A stretch of DNA of 64,000 nucleotides from the NCBI GenBank assembly GCA_014208095.1, contig JACHMT010000005.1, positions 1,364,001 to 1,428,000 on the forward strand. Direction: 5' to 3'. Below the pieces are notes generated by a model, which worked only from the letters and a program-made list of their open reading frames with translations, was not told where the DNA came from and did no database searches. The position numbers were made by a program, and so were the translations under genes. Shown here piece after piece: positions 16,201 to 26,500 of the stretch (position 1 is its first letter; the number at the start of each line of letters is the position of its first letter). Origin of the DNA: Actinospineispora eucalypti (GTDB taxonomy: Bacteria; Actinomycetota; Actinomycetes; Mycobacteriales; Pseudonocardiaceae).

Positions 16201-19200
16201 CAGTACCGCACCTCCTGGCTGGTCCGGCGGCGGATCACGGTGACCTCGTCGCGCTGGTTGCCGGTCGGGCCGAGGTAGTTGAACGCGAACGACAGCTGCG
16301 CGTACCCGCCGATCAAGTGGGTGGGCTTGACCAGGATCCGGGTCAGCGAGTTGTGGATGCCGCCGCGCCGGCCGGTGGCCTCCGAGCGCGGCACGTTCAC
16401 CACCCGCTCCTGGGCGTGGTAGACGAACACCATGCCGGGCGGTAACCGGTGGGTGACGACCGCGCGGGCGACCAGCACGCCGTTGCGGTTGACCGCCTCC
16501 ACCCAGTCGTTGTCGGCCACCCCGATACCGGCGGCGTCCGGGACGCTCATCCACACGACCGGCCCGCCGCGGGACAGCGCCAGCATGAACAGGTTGTCCT
16601 GGTACTCGGAGTGGATCGACCACTTGGAGTGCGGCGTCAGGTAACGCACGGTGACCGAGGCGCCGTCGCGCACCTCGCCCGGCGTCGGTTCGCCGAACAG
16701 CTTGTGCATGTCCAGCGGCGTGCGGTAGAGCGGCAGCGCCTCACCCATCTCGTGCATCCAGTCGTGGTCGAGCAGGAAATGCATCCGCCCGGTGAGGGTG
16801 TGCCAGGGCTTGAGCCGTTCGGTGTTCACGGTGAAGGGCGCGTACCGGCGCCCGCCGGTCTCGCTGCCCGACCACTCCGGGCTGGTGATCACCGGCACCG
16901 GGCGGGCCTGGGTGTCGGCGAAGGTGATCCGCTTCTCCTCGCTGCCCTCGGCGAGGTCGGCCAGCCGTTGCCCGGTGCGCCGCTCCAGCTGCCGGAACCC
17001 CTGCACGGCCAGCCGGCCGTTGGTGGTGGCGGACAGCGCGAGGATCGCCTCGGCCAGCTTGGCGTCGGTGTCGATCGCCGGGCGCCCGTCACCGGCGCCG
17101 CCGAGCATCACCCCGTTCTTCGCGGCCAGATAGCGCAGCTCTTCGTCAGGCTGGTAGGTGACCGCCTTGGTGGTCATGCCCAGCCGGTCCAGCAGCGGGC
17201 CGAGGCTGGCCAGCTTGTCGGCCACCGCCGGGTAGTCGCGTTCGACCAGCACGAAGTTCGGCATCGTCCGGCCCGGCACCGGCTCGCACTCGCCGGCCCG
17301 CCAGTCGAGCACCCGCCCACCCGGCTGCGCGGTCTCGCCCGGGGTGTCGTGCTGCAGCGGCACCGCGACCACGTCGTGGCGCACCCCGAGGTGGGTGCGG
17401 GCCAGCTCGGAGAACCGGCGGGCGATCGCGTGGAAGGCGTCGAAGTCGGTGCGCGACTCGAAGGGCAGGTCGATCGCCGGGTTGAACGCGTGCACGAAGG
17501 GGTGCATGTCGGTGGTGTTCAGGTCGTGCTTCTCGTACCAGGTGGCGGCCGGCAGCACCACGTCCGAGAGCAGTGTCGAGCTGGTCATCCGGAAGTCCAG
17601 CGACAGCAGTAGATCCAGTTTCCCCTCCGGCGGATCGCCGTCAGGCCAGCTCACGTCCCGGGGGCGCCGGTCGGGCGGTGTCTGCTCGGCCATCAGGTTG
17701 TTGTGCGTGCCGAGCAGATGTTTCAGGAAGTACTCGTCGCCCTTGGCGGAGGAACCGAGCAGGTTCGCCCGCCACAGCGTCAGGCAGCGCGGCCAGTTCG
17801 CCGGGGCGTCCGGATCCTCGATGGCGAACCGCAGCCGGCCGTCGCGCAACCGCCCGGCGACGTGTGCCGCGACGTCCGGGCCGGCGGCCTGGGCCTCGTC
17901 GGCCACGTCCAGCGGATTGCGGTCGAACTGCGGGTAGGACGGCATCCAGCCCAGCCGGGTGGCCAGCGCGAGGGTGTCGATGGTGTGCATCCCGGCGAAC
18001 CGCCCGCTGCCCAGCGGGGAGGCCAGCGCGTCGGCCCGGTATCCGTCGTAGCGCCACTGGTCGGTGTGCGTGTACCAGTACGCGGTGCCGATCATCTGCC
18101 GGGGCGGGCGCTGCCAGTCGGTGGCCATCGCCATGGTGGCCCACCCGGTGGCCGGCCGGCACTTCTCCTGGCCGACGTAGTGCGCCCAGCCGCCGCCGTT
18201 GCGGCCCATCGACCCGGTCAGCATCAGCAGCGCCAGCACCGCCCGGTAGGTGGCGTCGCCGTGGAACCACTGGCAGATCCCGGCACCCATGATGATCATG
18301 GTGCGGCCGTCGGACTCCTCGGCGTTTCGCGCCATCTCCCTGGCCACCCCCACCACCTGCTCGGCGGGTACCGAGGTGATCGGCTCCTGCCAGGCGGGGG
18401 TGTACGGCTCGGCGGCATCCTCATAGCCGGACGGCCACGTGCCGGGCAGGCCCTCGCGGTGCACCCCGTACTGGGCCAGCATCAGGTCGAACACCGTGGT
18501 GACCAGCCGCCCGGCCACCCTGCGCGCCGGAACGCCCCGGCACAGCACGCCGCCGGAACCGTCGATCGCGTCGAAACGGGGCAGCAGCACCTCCGCGACG
18601 TCGGAGGAGCCCAGCAGGGTCAGCTGGGGCGAGACCTCGCCGAGGTCCAGGTTCCACCGGCCCACCCCGGACTCGGTGTAGCGGAACCCGAGCGAGCCGT
18701 TCGGCACCACCGGCTCCCCGGTGCGCCCGTCCAGCAGCACGGTCCGCCACGCCGCGCCCTCGTCCTCCTCACCGAGGTCGGCGGCGGTGAGGAACTTGCC
18801 GGGGACATAGCCGCCGTCGCGGGCGTCCAGGGTGACCAGGAACGGCAGGTCGGTGTAGCGGCGCACATAGTCCACGAAGAACGGCACCCGCCGCTCGACG
18901 AAGAACTCCTTGAGCACCACGTGGCCCATCGCCATCGCCAGCGCCCCGTCGGTACCCGGCTGCGCGGGCAGCCAGGTGTCGGCGAACTTGGTGTTGTCGG
19001 CGTAGTCCGGGGACACCACCACGACCTTCTGGCCCTTGTAGCGGGCCTCGGCCATCCAGTGCGCGTCCGGGGTGCGGGTGACCGGCACGTTCGAGCCCCA
19101 CATCACCAGGTAGGTGGCGTTCCACCAGTCCCCGGACTCCGGCACGTCGGTCTGGTCCCCGAACACCTGCGGCGAGGCCACCGGGAGGTCGGCGTACCAG

Positions 19201-19907
19201 TCGTAGAACGAGGTCATCGCCCCGCCGATCAGCTCGATGAACCGCGACCCGACCGCATGGCTGACCATGGACATGGCCGGGATCGGGGAGAACCCGGCGA
19301 TCCGGTCCGGGCCGTAGGCGCGGATGGTGTGCACGTGCGCGGCGGCCACGATCTCCACCGCCTCGTCCCAGGACACCCGCACGTGGCCGCCCTTGCCCCG
19401 TGCGGACTGGTAGCGCCGGCGCTTGTCCGGATCGCCGGTGATCTCGGCCCAGGCTTCGACCGGGTCACCCAGGCGCGCCTTCGCCTCCCGGTACATGTCG
19501 ACCAGCACACCCCGCGCGTACGGGTAGCGCACCCGGGTGGGGGAGTAGGTGTACCAGGAAAATGCCGCGCCGCGCGGGCAGCCGCGCGGCTCATACTCCG
19601 GCGAGTCCGGGCCGACCGAGGGGTAGTCGGTCTGCTGGGTTTCCCAGGTGATGATCCCGTCCTTGACGTACACCTTCCACGAGCACGAGCCGGTGCAGTT
19701 CACCCCGTGCGTGGAGCGCACCACCTTGTCGTGGCTCCACCGGTCCCGGTAGAACACGTCACCCTCGCGGCCCCCTTCGCGGTAGACCGCGCGCAGGTCG
19801 GCCGAGGTGTCGCGGCGGGTGAAGAAACGCCCTGTGCGCAGCAACGCGTCAGTGGCTGGGCTGTCGAGTGCGCCGCCGGCGTGGTGGTGTGGTCCGGGTT
19901 CGGGCAT
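16200..19907 (-). CDS. narG: Respiratory nitrate reductase alpha subunit (molybdenum)
   Basis: This 1235-residue catalytic subunit reduces nitrate to nitrite at a bis-MGD molybdenum centre. The FS0 cluster motif is HGVNCTGSCSWKVYVKDG near residue 65. The molybdenum-ligating Asp is in YDWYADLPVASPQVFGDQ, the position of Asp222 in E. coli. The start at 19907 is chosen for GAGGAGG just upstream; the frame stays open another 459 bases, but that region runs through the divergent promoter and into narK. There is no twin-arginine signal visible, so the active site should be cytoplasmic. A DosR-like palindrome lies between this gene and narK. Confidence 0.96.
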   Translation of the reverse strand: MPEPGPHHHAGGALDSPATDALLRTGRFFTRRDTSADLRAVYREGGREGDVFYRDRWSHDKVVRSTHGVNCTGSCSWKVYVKDGIITWETQQTDYPSVGPDSPEYEPRGCPRGAAFSWYTYSPTRVRYPYARGVLVDMYREAKARLGDPVEAWAEITGDPDKRRRYQSARGKGGHVRVSWDEAVEIVAAAHVHTIRAYGPDRIAGFSPIPAMSMVSHAVGSRFIELIGGAMTSFYDWYADLPVASPQVFGDQTDVPESGDWWNATYLVMWGSNVPVTRTPDAHWMAEARYKGQKVVVVSPDYADNTKFADTWLPAQPGTDGALAMAMGHVVLKEFFVERRVPFFVDYVRRYTDLPFLVTLDARDGGYVPGKFLTAADLGEEDEGAAWRTVLLDGRTGEPVVPNGSLGFRYTESGVGRWNLDLGEVSPQLTLLGSSDVAEVLLPRFDAIDGSGGVLCRGVPARRVAGRLVTTVFDLMLAQYGVHREGLPGTWPSGYEDAAEPYTPAWQEPITSVPAEQVVGVAREMARNAEESDGRTMIIMGAGICQWFHGDATYRAVLALLMLTGSMGRNGGGWAHYVGQEKCRPATGWATMAMATDWQRPPRQMIGTAYWYTHTDQWRYDGYRADALASPLGSGRFAGMHTIDTLALATRLGWMPSYPQFDRNPLDVADEAQAAGPDVAAHVAGRLRDGRLRFAIEDPDAPANWPRCLTLWRANLLGSSAKGDEYFLKHLLGTHNNLMAEQTPPDRRPRDVSWPDGDPPEGKLDLLLSLDFRMTSSTLLSDVVLPAATWYEKHDLNTTDMHPFVHAFNPAIDLPFESRTDFDAFHAIARRFSELARTHLGVRHDVVAVPLQHDTPGETAQPGGRVLDWRAGECEPVPGRTMPNFVLVERDYPAVADKLASLGPLLDRLGMTTKAVTYQPDEELRYLAAKNGVMLGGAGDGRPAIDTDAKLAEAILALSATTNGRLAVQGFRQLERRTGQRLADLAEGSEEKRITFADTQARPVPVITSPEWSGSETGGRRYAPFTVNTERLKPWHTLTGRMHFLLDHDWMHEMGEALPLYRTPLDMHKLFGEPTPGEVRDGASVTVRYLTPHSKWSIHSEYQDNLFMLALSRGGPVVWMSVPDAAGIGVADNDWVEAVNRNGVLVARAVVTHRLPPGMVFVYHAQERVVNVPRSEATGRRGGIHNSLTRILVKPTHLIGGYAQLSFAFNYLGPTGNQRDEVTVIRRRTSQEVRY

Positions 19908-19981
19908 GGGCGCCTCCTCGGCAGGTTGCCCACCCACGGTGGCAGCGCCCACCGGGCCGATCAATACCCCGGGCGAAGGTG

Positions 19982-19995
19982 AGGACCAAGGTCCT
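19982..19995. promoter_or_regulatory. Candidate DosR/OsdR-type box between narG and narK
   Basis: AGGACCAAGGTCCT is a palindrome (12 of 14 positions) in the 177-bp divergent promoter region of narGHJI and narK. It has the GGACC-WW-GGTCC arrangement of the DosR box family (consensus GGGACTWWAGTCCC) and nearly repeats the box in front of devR (GTGACCTTGGTCCC, read on the other strand). One site could serve both directions. Confidence 0.5.
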
Positions 19996-20084
19996 TTCCT
20001 TCGAATCGAACCGGCCCTGCCGGGTACTCCAACCGCGAGGGACGCTTGTCCAGCAACCACCGAACCGGCGAAAAGGATCGCGTC

Positions 20085-21323
20085 ATGCCCAGTGGAACGC
20101 CTCGACCAGCGCTGATGCTGGCAATGGCGACGGTCGGCTTCACGATCACCTTCTGGGCGTGGGCGCTGCTGGCCCCGCTCGGGGCGGCGCTGCGCGAGCA
20201 GCTCGGGCTCACCGCGTTCCAGCAGTCGCTGCTGGTGGCCACGCCGGTCATCGTGGGCTCCCTCGGGCGGATCCCGGTGGGTGCACTGACCGACCGGCTC
20301 GGTGCCCGCCGGATGTTCCCGGCCGTCGCGCTGCTCACCGTCGCGCCGGTGCTCTACCTCGGGCACGCCGCCGACTCGCTGGCCGGATACCTGGTCGGCG
20401 GGTTCTTCCTCGGACTCGGCGGCACGACCTTCGCCATCGGGATCCCGTTCGTCAACGCCTGGTACCCGCCGGCCCGCCGGGGCCTGGCCCTGGGCATCTT
20501 CGGCGCGGGCATGGGCGGCACCGCGATCTCCGCGTTCAGCACCGTGCAGCTGACCAAGGCCGTGTCACCCAGCTTCCCGTTCGACCTGGTCGCTGGCGTG
20601 CTGGTCGTCTACGTGGTGGTGGCCTACCTGCTGCTGCGCGATCGCCCCGACCGGCCGGTGCCGTCCGGTTCCATGCTGGCCCGGTTGGGCGCGACCCTGC
20701 GCATGCCGGCCACCTGGCAGCTGTCCTTCCTGTACGCGGTGGCCTTCGGCGGTTTCGTCGCGTTCAGCGTCTACCTCCCCAGCTACCTGGTCACCAGCTA
20801 TCAGTTGGACCGTGCCGACGCGGCACTGCGCACCGCCGGGTTCGTGGTGCTGGCCGTGGCGATGCGCCCGGTGGGCGGCTGGCTGGCCGACCGCTATCAG
20901 CCGATACCGGTGCTGACCGGCGCCTTCGCCCTCGTGGCGGTGCTCGCGGCGGTCACATCACTGGAGGCGCCGCTGATCCCGGTCGGCACCACCGCCTTCC
21001 TGGGCATGGCCGCCGCGCTCGGTACCGGCACCGGCGCGGTGTTCGCGTTGGTCGCCCGGATGGTGGCGGCCGAGCGGGTCGGCGCGGTTACCGGCGTGGT
21101 CGGCGCGGCCGGCGGGCTCGGTGGATTCTTCCCGCCACTGGTGATGGGCCTGATCTACGGGGTGTTCGGCGACTACAGCGCGGGCTTCCTGCTGCTGGCG
21201 GCCACCGCCGCCGCCGCGGCGTTGTTCACCGCGACCGTGCTCCGGCACCGGGTTGCCGGCGCCCCAGGCCGCCGGCTCCGGCCGGCCACGATGTTCCGTC
21301 CGACCGTGAAGCGGGCGCGGTGA
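20085..21323 (+). CDS. narK: Nitrate/nitrite MFS transporter
   Basis: This 412-residue NarK-family protein moves nitrate and/or nitrite across the membrane. It has about twelve helices. The nitrate-porter signature, rich in glycine, is visible near residue 115 (FFLGLGGTTFAIGIPFVNAW) and again in the second half (GAAGGLGGFFPPLVMGL). The motif-A-like loop GALTDRLGARRMFP follows TM2. I chose the ATG at 20085 with AAGGA about eight bases upstream; a GTG-type start at 20046 is also open. It is divergent from narGHJI, so nitrate uptake and reduction should be co-expressed. Confidence 0.92.
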   Translation: MPSGTPRPALMLAMATVGFTITFWAWALLAPLGAALREQLGLTAFQQSLLVATPVIVGSLGRIPVGALTDRLGARRMFPAVALLTVAPVLYLGHAADSLAGYLVGGFFLGLGGTTFAIGIPFVNAWYPPARRGLALGIFGAGMGGTAISAFSTVQLTKAVSPSFPFDLVAGVLVVYVVVAYLLLRDRPDRPVPSGSMLARLGATLRMPATWQLSFLYAVAFGGFVAFSVYLPSYLVTSYQLDRADAALRTAGFVVLAVAMRPVGGWLADRYQPIPVLTGAFALVAVLAAVTSLEAPLIPVGTTAFLGMAAALGTGTGAVFALVARMVAAERVGAVTGVVGAAGGLGGFFPPLVMGLIYGVFGDYSAGFLLLAATAAAAALFTATVLRHRVAGAPGRRLRPATMFRPTVKRAR

Positions 21324-21745
21324 ACGCCGCGTCCGCACTGACCGCCGCCAGCAGCCTGGTCTGGCTCGGCATGGTGCTCGGCATCTCGTTCCTGGAGGCG
21401 CCGCTGAAGTTTCGCGCGCCCGGCATCACCCTGCCTCTGGGCCTCGGCATCGGGCGGCTGGTCTTCCGGGCACTCAACCGGGTGGAGCTCGCGCTGTTGG
21501 TGGTGTTGCTCGCCGCCGTGGCGATCGCCCGCCCTGGCCCCGCTGCCGTGGCCGGCGTCGGTGCGCTCGCGCTGTTGCTCGCGGCGCAGCTGATCCTGGT
21601 GCGGCCCCGGCTGAACCGGCGCTCGGACCGGGTGCTGGCCGGGGAGCAGATGCCGCGATCCAGGGCGCACCACGCGTACGTGGCGCTCGAGGTCGCCAAG
21701 GTCGCCGCGCTGGTCACGGTGGGGTTCACCACGCTCCTACCTTGA
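21320..21745 (+). CDS. Small four-helix membrane protein of unknown function
   Basis: This 141-residue integral membrane protein starts at a GTG that overlaps the narK stop (GTGA). It is therefore probably translated together with narK. Four hydrophobic segments are visible (around residues 5-25, 50-70, 73-92 and 120-140). The first loop contains FLEAPLKFRAPGITLPLGLGI, a sequence seen in DUF4149/TMEM205-like proteins. Two basic loops (RPRLNRRSDR) separate the last helices. I do not recognise a function. Its 3' end overlaps the convergent methyltransferase gene by 20 bp. Confidence 0.65.
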   Translation: MNAASALTAASSLVWLGMVLGISFLEAPLKFRAPGITLPLGLGIGRLVFRALNRVELALLVVLLAAVAIARPGPAAVAGVGALALLLAAQLILVRPRLNRRSDRVLAGEQMPRSRAHHAYVALEVAKVAALVTVGFTTLLP

Positions 21746-22400
21746 CGCGGGCGCCCCGTGTGCGGGCGGCTGCGTGATTGTCCGCGGCCATCTCGGCGCC
21801 GGGGCGCAGGACGGCGACCAGGAAGTCCGACTCATCGGTGAACGGACGGAGATCCCAGGTGGAAAGCCGAAGGTCGAACGCGAACGCGGCGGCCGCCGCG
21901 TCGGTGGCGAACTCGTCGAACCCGTAGTCGCGTCCGGCGCCGAAGCCGATCACCGCCCGGCCCTGGGGGGCGAGATGAGCACGCAGTCGTTTCAGCACCT
22001 CGCGGCGGGTGCTCGAGGCGAGAAACGGCATCACGTTCCCGGCGCAGACCACTACGTCGAACGGCGTGACGATCCCTCGCGCGGGCAGGTCGAGTTCCGC
22101 GAGGTCGCCGACCAACCAGCACGGCCCGGGATGGTCCTGCGCGGCGGCATCGATCAGGACCGGGTCGATGTCGACGCCGACGACATCGTGCCCGGCCTCG
22201 GCCAACGCGCCGCCGATCCGGCCCGGTCCGCAACCGGCGTCGAGGATACGGGCGTGGCGCGGCGCCATCGCATCGACAAACCGGGCCTCCCCGGCAAGGT
22301 CGTCGCCCGCGCGAGCCATAGCGCGGAAACGCTCGACGTACCAGGTTGAATGTCCCGGGTCGGCGGCGACCTTGCGCATCCAGATGCTCTGCTCGACCAT
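21726..22400 (-). CDS. Class I SAM-dependent methyltransferase
   Basis: This is a 224-residue methyltransferase of the Methyltransf_25 kind. The SAM-binding glycine-rich motif I is ILDAGCGPGRIGGALAEAGH near residue 52, motif II acidic end is VVGVDIDPVLID, and FDVVVCAGNVMPFL fits motif IV. The N-terminal WYVERFRAMARAGDDLAGEARF is common in actinobacterial members of unknown substrate. It stands alone, facing the narK unit. The preceding 217-bp spacer (22401-22617) contains a hairpin but no gene. Confidence 0.8.
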   Translation of the reverse strand: MVEQSIWMRKVAADPGHSTWYVERFRAMARAGDDLAGEARFVDAMAPRHARILDAGCGPGRIGGALAEAGHDVVGVDIDPVLIDAAAQDHPGPCWLVGDLAELDLPARGIVTPFDVVVCAGNVMPFLASSTRREVLKRLRAHLAPQGRAVIGFGAGRDYGFDEFATDAAAAAFAFDLRLSTWDLRPFTDESDFLVAVLRPGAEMAADNHAAARTRGARVKVGAW

Positions 22401-22426
22401 GCGTGGATCCTCCTCGAACGGACAGG

Positions 22427-22454
22427 GCCACCGGTACTGGTCGGTGCCGGTGGC
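22427..22454. other. Short perfect hairpin upstream of the methyltransferase gene
   Basis: GCCACCGG at 22427-22434 pairs with CCGGTGGC at 22447-22454 around a 12-nt loop, 27 bp ahead of the methyltransferase start. It could be part of the 5' leader of that gene or a terminator for the cyd-usp operon that ends at 22618. There is no U-tract. Confidence 0.3.
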
Positions 22455-22617
22455 GATCAGGGCCTGGCAGGGACCCGCGCTGCATGGTCGGGACTGCGCG
22501 ATGGTCTCGGGCCGAGCGGCGTCGATGGCGTGGGCAATGGAAGCCTGCCCTCGTCCGTGCGGCGTCTCGACGGCAGAAAGCCACCGGTCCGACCGTCTTT
22601 AGGCCTGCCGGGCGGGG

Positions 22618-23523
22618 TTACCAGAGCTGTTCGCGTGCGTGTGGATCCAGCCGCGCTCCGGTAGGGACCTCGGGCAGGACCAGCGCGTCCGGGTTGGCCA
22701 CGATCACCGGGACCGGGCTGTGGCGCAGCACGGCGCGGCTGGTGGAGCCGAGCAAGGCCCGTCCGACCGGGCCGCGTCGTCGGCTGCCGGTCACGATGGC
22801 TTCGGCCCGGCCCGCGCCTCGCAACAACGCCGTGGACGGATCGCCGGACGGGAACCGGTACTCGACGTGGACGTTGGGGTAGCGCCGCCGCCAGACGTCC
22901 AGCTCCGCTTCCGGGCGTGGGTGCTCGGCCGACATGCGGGGGTGGTCGTGGCCGGCGTGCACCACGACGAGGGGGCGGCCCCGCCGGTTGGCCAGGTCGA
23001 ACGCGACCTCAATCGCGACGGCGTCGTCGGGCACCGAGCTCACACCCAGGACGATGGGGCCGGCCTCGGTGTCCAGTGGCCATCGCCGCACGCCGACGAC
23101 GGGGCAGTGGGCCTTGCCGCTGACCGCGAGGGTGGTGGAGCCGAGCAGGATCTCGGCGGCACCGCCGGCCCCGGTCAGGCCGAGCACCAGCAGTGAGGAT
23201 TGTTCGCTGGCCTCGACCAGGGCGGTGACGGTGGTCGTGGGAGTGACTCGGGTGCGGGTCCACACCTCGCCGCGGTGGCGCTTGGCCTCCGCCTCGGCGC
23301 CGGCCAGGATCGCGTGGGCGTGTCCTTCTTCGGGTGTGTCGGGAAATTCGGGGCCGATGAACGGGGTGGCGTACAGCAGAGCCAGGTTGTGACGGCGCGC
23401 CACGGCCTCTTCCGTTGCCCAGCGGACAGCGGCCAGCGATGCCGTTGAACCGTCGACCCCGACGGTGACGGTCCCGGTCGGGAAGGAGGCCTCATACCGG
23501 GTGTCGGGAGCCTGCTCGTTCAT
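22618..23523 (-). CDS. Universal stress protein, tandem domains
   Basis: This 301-residue protein has two UspA domains (about residues 15-145 and 155-280). Each begins with the nucleotide-site Asp pattern (VTVGVDGSTASLAAVRWA; IVLGVSSVPDDAVAIEVA) and ends with the ATP-binding glycine motif (GAGGAAEILLGS; GSRRRGPVGRALLGS). Tandem USPs of this size are prominent in the mycobacterial DosR regulon. It starts 32 bp inside the 3' end of cydDC, so it is the last gene of the cydA-cydB-cydDC unit and should rise with cytochrome bd. The second domain lacks the usual VDG after the first strand. Confidence 0.9.
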   Translation of the reverse strand: MNEQAPDTRYEASFPTGTVTVGVDGSTASLAAVRWATEEAVARRHNLALLYATPFIGPEFPDTPEEGHAHAILAGAEAEAKRHRGEVWTRTRVTPTTTVTALVEASEQSSLLVLGLTGAGGAAEILLGSTTLAVSGKAHCPVVGVRRWPLDTEAGPIVLGVSSVPDDAVAIEVAFDLANRRGRPLVVVHAGHDHPRMSAEHPRPEAELDVWRRRYPNVHVEYRFPSGDPSTALLRGAGRAEAIVTGSRRRGPVGRALLGSTSRAVLRHSPVPVIVANPDALVLPEVPTGARLDPHAREQLW

Positions 23524-26500
23524 GGGTGGCTTCTTTCGTTGACGTGGCGATGACCGGCCGGCGGGCGGACCGTGTCGAGCGTGTGCCGTCCGGGGTCCGG
23601 TGGGCGCCCATCGGGCCGGTGAGGGCCACGGTGGGCAGCCCGCCGAACTGCCGGGGCTGGTGGGTGACGATCAGGGCGGCCCGGCCGGTGGTGTAGGCCA
23701 GCAGGTCCTGGGCCAGGGCCGTGGCGGTCGGGGTGTCCAAGTGGGCGGTGGGTTCGTCGAGCAGCAGGATGGGGCGGTCGGCGAGCAGCGCGCGGGCGAG
23801 GCCGAGGCGTTGGCGTTCGCCCCCGGAGACGGGGGTGCCGTGCGTGCCGAGGCGGGTGTCGAGGCCGTCGGGCAGCGCGTCGAACCAGTCGCCGAGCCGG
23901 ACCCGGCGCAGACCCGCGATCAGGTGGGTGTCGTCGGCGTCGGGTGCGGCGAGGCGGAGGTTCTCCCGCAGGGTGCTGTCGAACAGGTGGGTGTCGGGTC
24001 CGCACCAGGCGATCCGGGATCGCAGGTCGTCACCGGTGCAGCGGCGGGTGTCCAGGTCGTCGGCGTGGATGGTGCCGGCGGACGGGTCCAGGGTGCGCAT
24101 GAGCGCGGCGAGCACGGTGGATTTCCCGGACCCGGACGGGCCGGTGAGGGCCAGCCGCCGGTCCGGGGAGACGGCGAGGGTGACGTTTTGGACGGCGTCA
24201 GTGGGTGAGTCTGGCCAGCGCACCGCCAGGTGAGTGGCGCGTAGTGAGCGGGTTGGCGGCACGGGCGCGGGTCGGCCGGGTTCGGTGCAGGTCGCGGGCA
24301 TCTGGTCGAGCTCGGCCAGCCGGCGGACGGCGTGGCCGGCGCCGAGCAGGCGTTGGGCCGCCTCGGGCAGGCCGGTGACCAGTTCGGCGGTGGCGAGCGG
24401 GGTGAGCGCGAGCACCGCGAGCAGCGGCCCGGCCAGCCCGTCGCCGAGGGCCGCGACGCCGAGGGCGGCGCACGCCACCGCGGTGGCGCCGACGGCGAGG
24501 GTGGCCAGGCCGATCCCGGCGCCCCGGGTGAGCGCGGCGGTTCGCAGTGCCCGGGTAAGGGCGGTGTCGCGGGCGGCCACGGCGCGTTGGCGCGGTGCCA
24601 CCGCGCCGAGGGCGATCAGGTCGGGTGCGGCGGTGAGCAGCTCGACGGTGCCGCTGACCACGTCGGCGCGCAGGGCCGAGGTGCGTCGTTCGGCGGCGCG
24701 TCCGGCCAGCGCGGACAGCCCGGGTGCGGCGATGCCGGCCACGGCCAACCCGACGAGCAGCGCCACTCCGGCCGCGGGCAGCAGCAGGCCTAGCCCGATG
24801 GCGGTGCCGGCGCCGACCACCGCGGCGGCCGCGACTGGGACGAGTCCGCGTACCAGCAGGTCCTGCTGGGCGTCCACGTCGGCGATCAGCCGGTGCAGCA
24901 GGTCGCCTCGGCGCAGCCGAGCCGTGGCGGCCGGGCCGAGCCGCACCAGCGCCTGCCACACCCGTACCCGCAGGTCGCCGAGCAGGCGCAGGGCGATGTC
25001 GTGCGAGATGAGCCGTTCCAGGTAGCGCAGCGCCGCCTTGGACAGCCCGAAGGTACGCACCGCGACGATGGCCACCATGAGGCTGAGTACCGGTGGGTGC
25101 AGGGCGGCGGTGGAGATCAGCCAGGCGGAGGTGGCGGTGAGTGCCACGCCGGAGGCGAGCGCCCCAGCGCCGGCTAAAGTGGCCAGCGCCAGTCGTGTGC
25201 GGTAGGGCCGGACCAGCCGCGCCAGCCAACGCCGGGCGCCCCCAGTCCCGATGTATTGGTCTTCGGGACGGATGACACCGGCCGCGGTGGGCGCTGCTGC
25301 GCCGCTGTCCTCGGGGACAGCCTGGCCGCTCTCGGACGGTTGGTTCGCCGCGACCGGGGTGGCGCCGGGCAGGGTGAGGACGGTGTCGCACAGGGCGAGG
25401 ACGGCGGGTCGGTGGGTGGCGATGACGGCGGTGCGGCCGGCGAGCGCGGCGGGTAGAGCGGCCAGGATCGCCGCCTCGGTGTCGGCGTCCACCCCTTCGG
25501 TGGGCTCGTCGAGCAACAGCAGCGGCCGGTCGGCGAGCAGCGCCCGCGCGAGCGCGACCCGGCGTTGCTGCCCGGTGGACAGGCCAGCGCCCAGCTCGCC
25601 GACGACCCTGTCCAGCGGGATGTCCAGCCCCGCGGCGGTGGCGGCCGCGCGCACCCGCGCGTGCGTGGCCTCCGGGCGGCCCAGGCGCAGGTTCTGCTCG
25701 ATCGTGCCGCGCACCAGGCGGGGTTGTTGGGGTACCCAGGCGATCCGGGCCAGCCAGGCGTCGCGGTCGATCTCGGTCAGGTCGACCCCACCCACGGTGA
25801 CCCGCCCGGCGTCCGGGGTGCGGAAGGCCAGCAGCAGGTCGACCAGGGTGGACTTGCCGCACCCGCTCGGCCCGACCACACCGACCACCTGCCCCGGCGA
25901 GATCTCCAGAGTGAGCCGGTCGAGGATCGCGCTGGAGCGCCCGTCGACCCGTACGTCGTCCAGGCGCACGGGCAGCTTCGCCGGGTCCGGCGCCGGTCGC
26001 CGGCGGCCTTGCGGGGGTTCGGCGGCGTCGAGGACCGCGAACACGTCCTCGGCGGCGGCCAGGCCCTGGGCGCTGTCGTGGAAGCGGGCGCCGACCGCGC
26101 GCAGCGGCAGGTACACCTCCGGCACCAGGATCAGCACCAGCAGCGCGGTGTGCAGATCGAGGCCGCCGGAGACCAGGCGCAGCCCGACCGACACCGCCAC
26201 CATCGCCACCGACAGCGTGGCCAGCAGCTCCAGGACGAGGGCGGACAGGAACGCCACGCGCAGCGTGCGCATGGTCTGGCCGCGGTAGCGCTCGGTGATC
26301 CGCCGGATCGTGGCCGCCTGCCCGCGTGCCCGGCCGAACGCGGTGAGCACGGCCAGGCCGGCGACCAGGTCCATGAAGTGATGCGCCAACACGCACAGCG
26401 TGTGCCACTGCCGGCGCACGTGACGCCGGGTGTAGAGCCCGATCAGGATCATGAACAGCGGGATCAGCGGCACGGTGGCCGCGACGATCAGCGCCGCGCC

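Noticed and set aside
17703..19982. Long open frame of 759 codons opposite narG
   Set aside because: Its product is rich in Gly, Arg, His and Val with no domain, and it mirrors the codon structure of narG. High-GC coding DNA gives such antisense frames routinely. The same applies to 14668-16278 opposite narH and 34248-35942 opposite xfp.
22593..22606. CCGTCTTTAGGCCT as a DosR box for the methyltransferase
   Set aside because: Only a partial match, nearly 190 bp from the gene, and just downstream of the USP stop. It is not distinguishable from chance.
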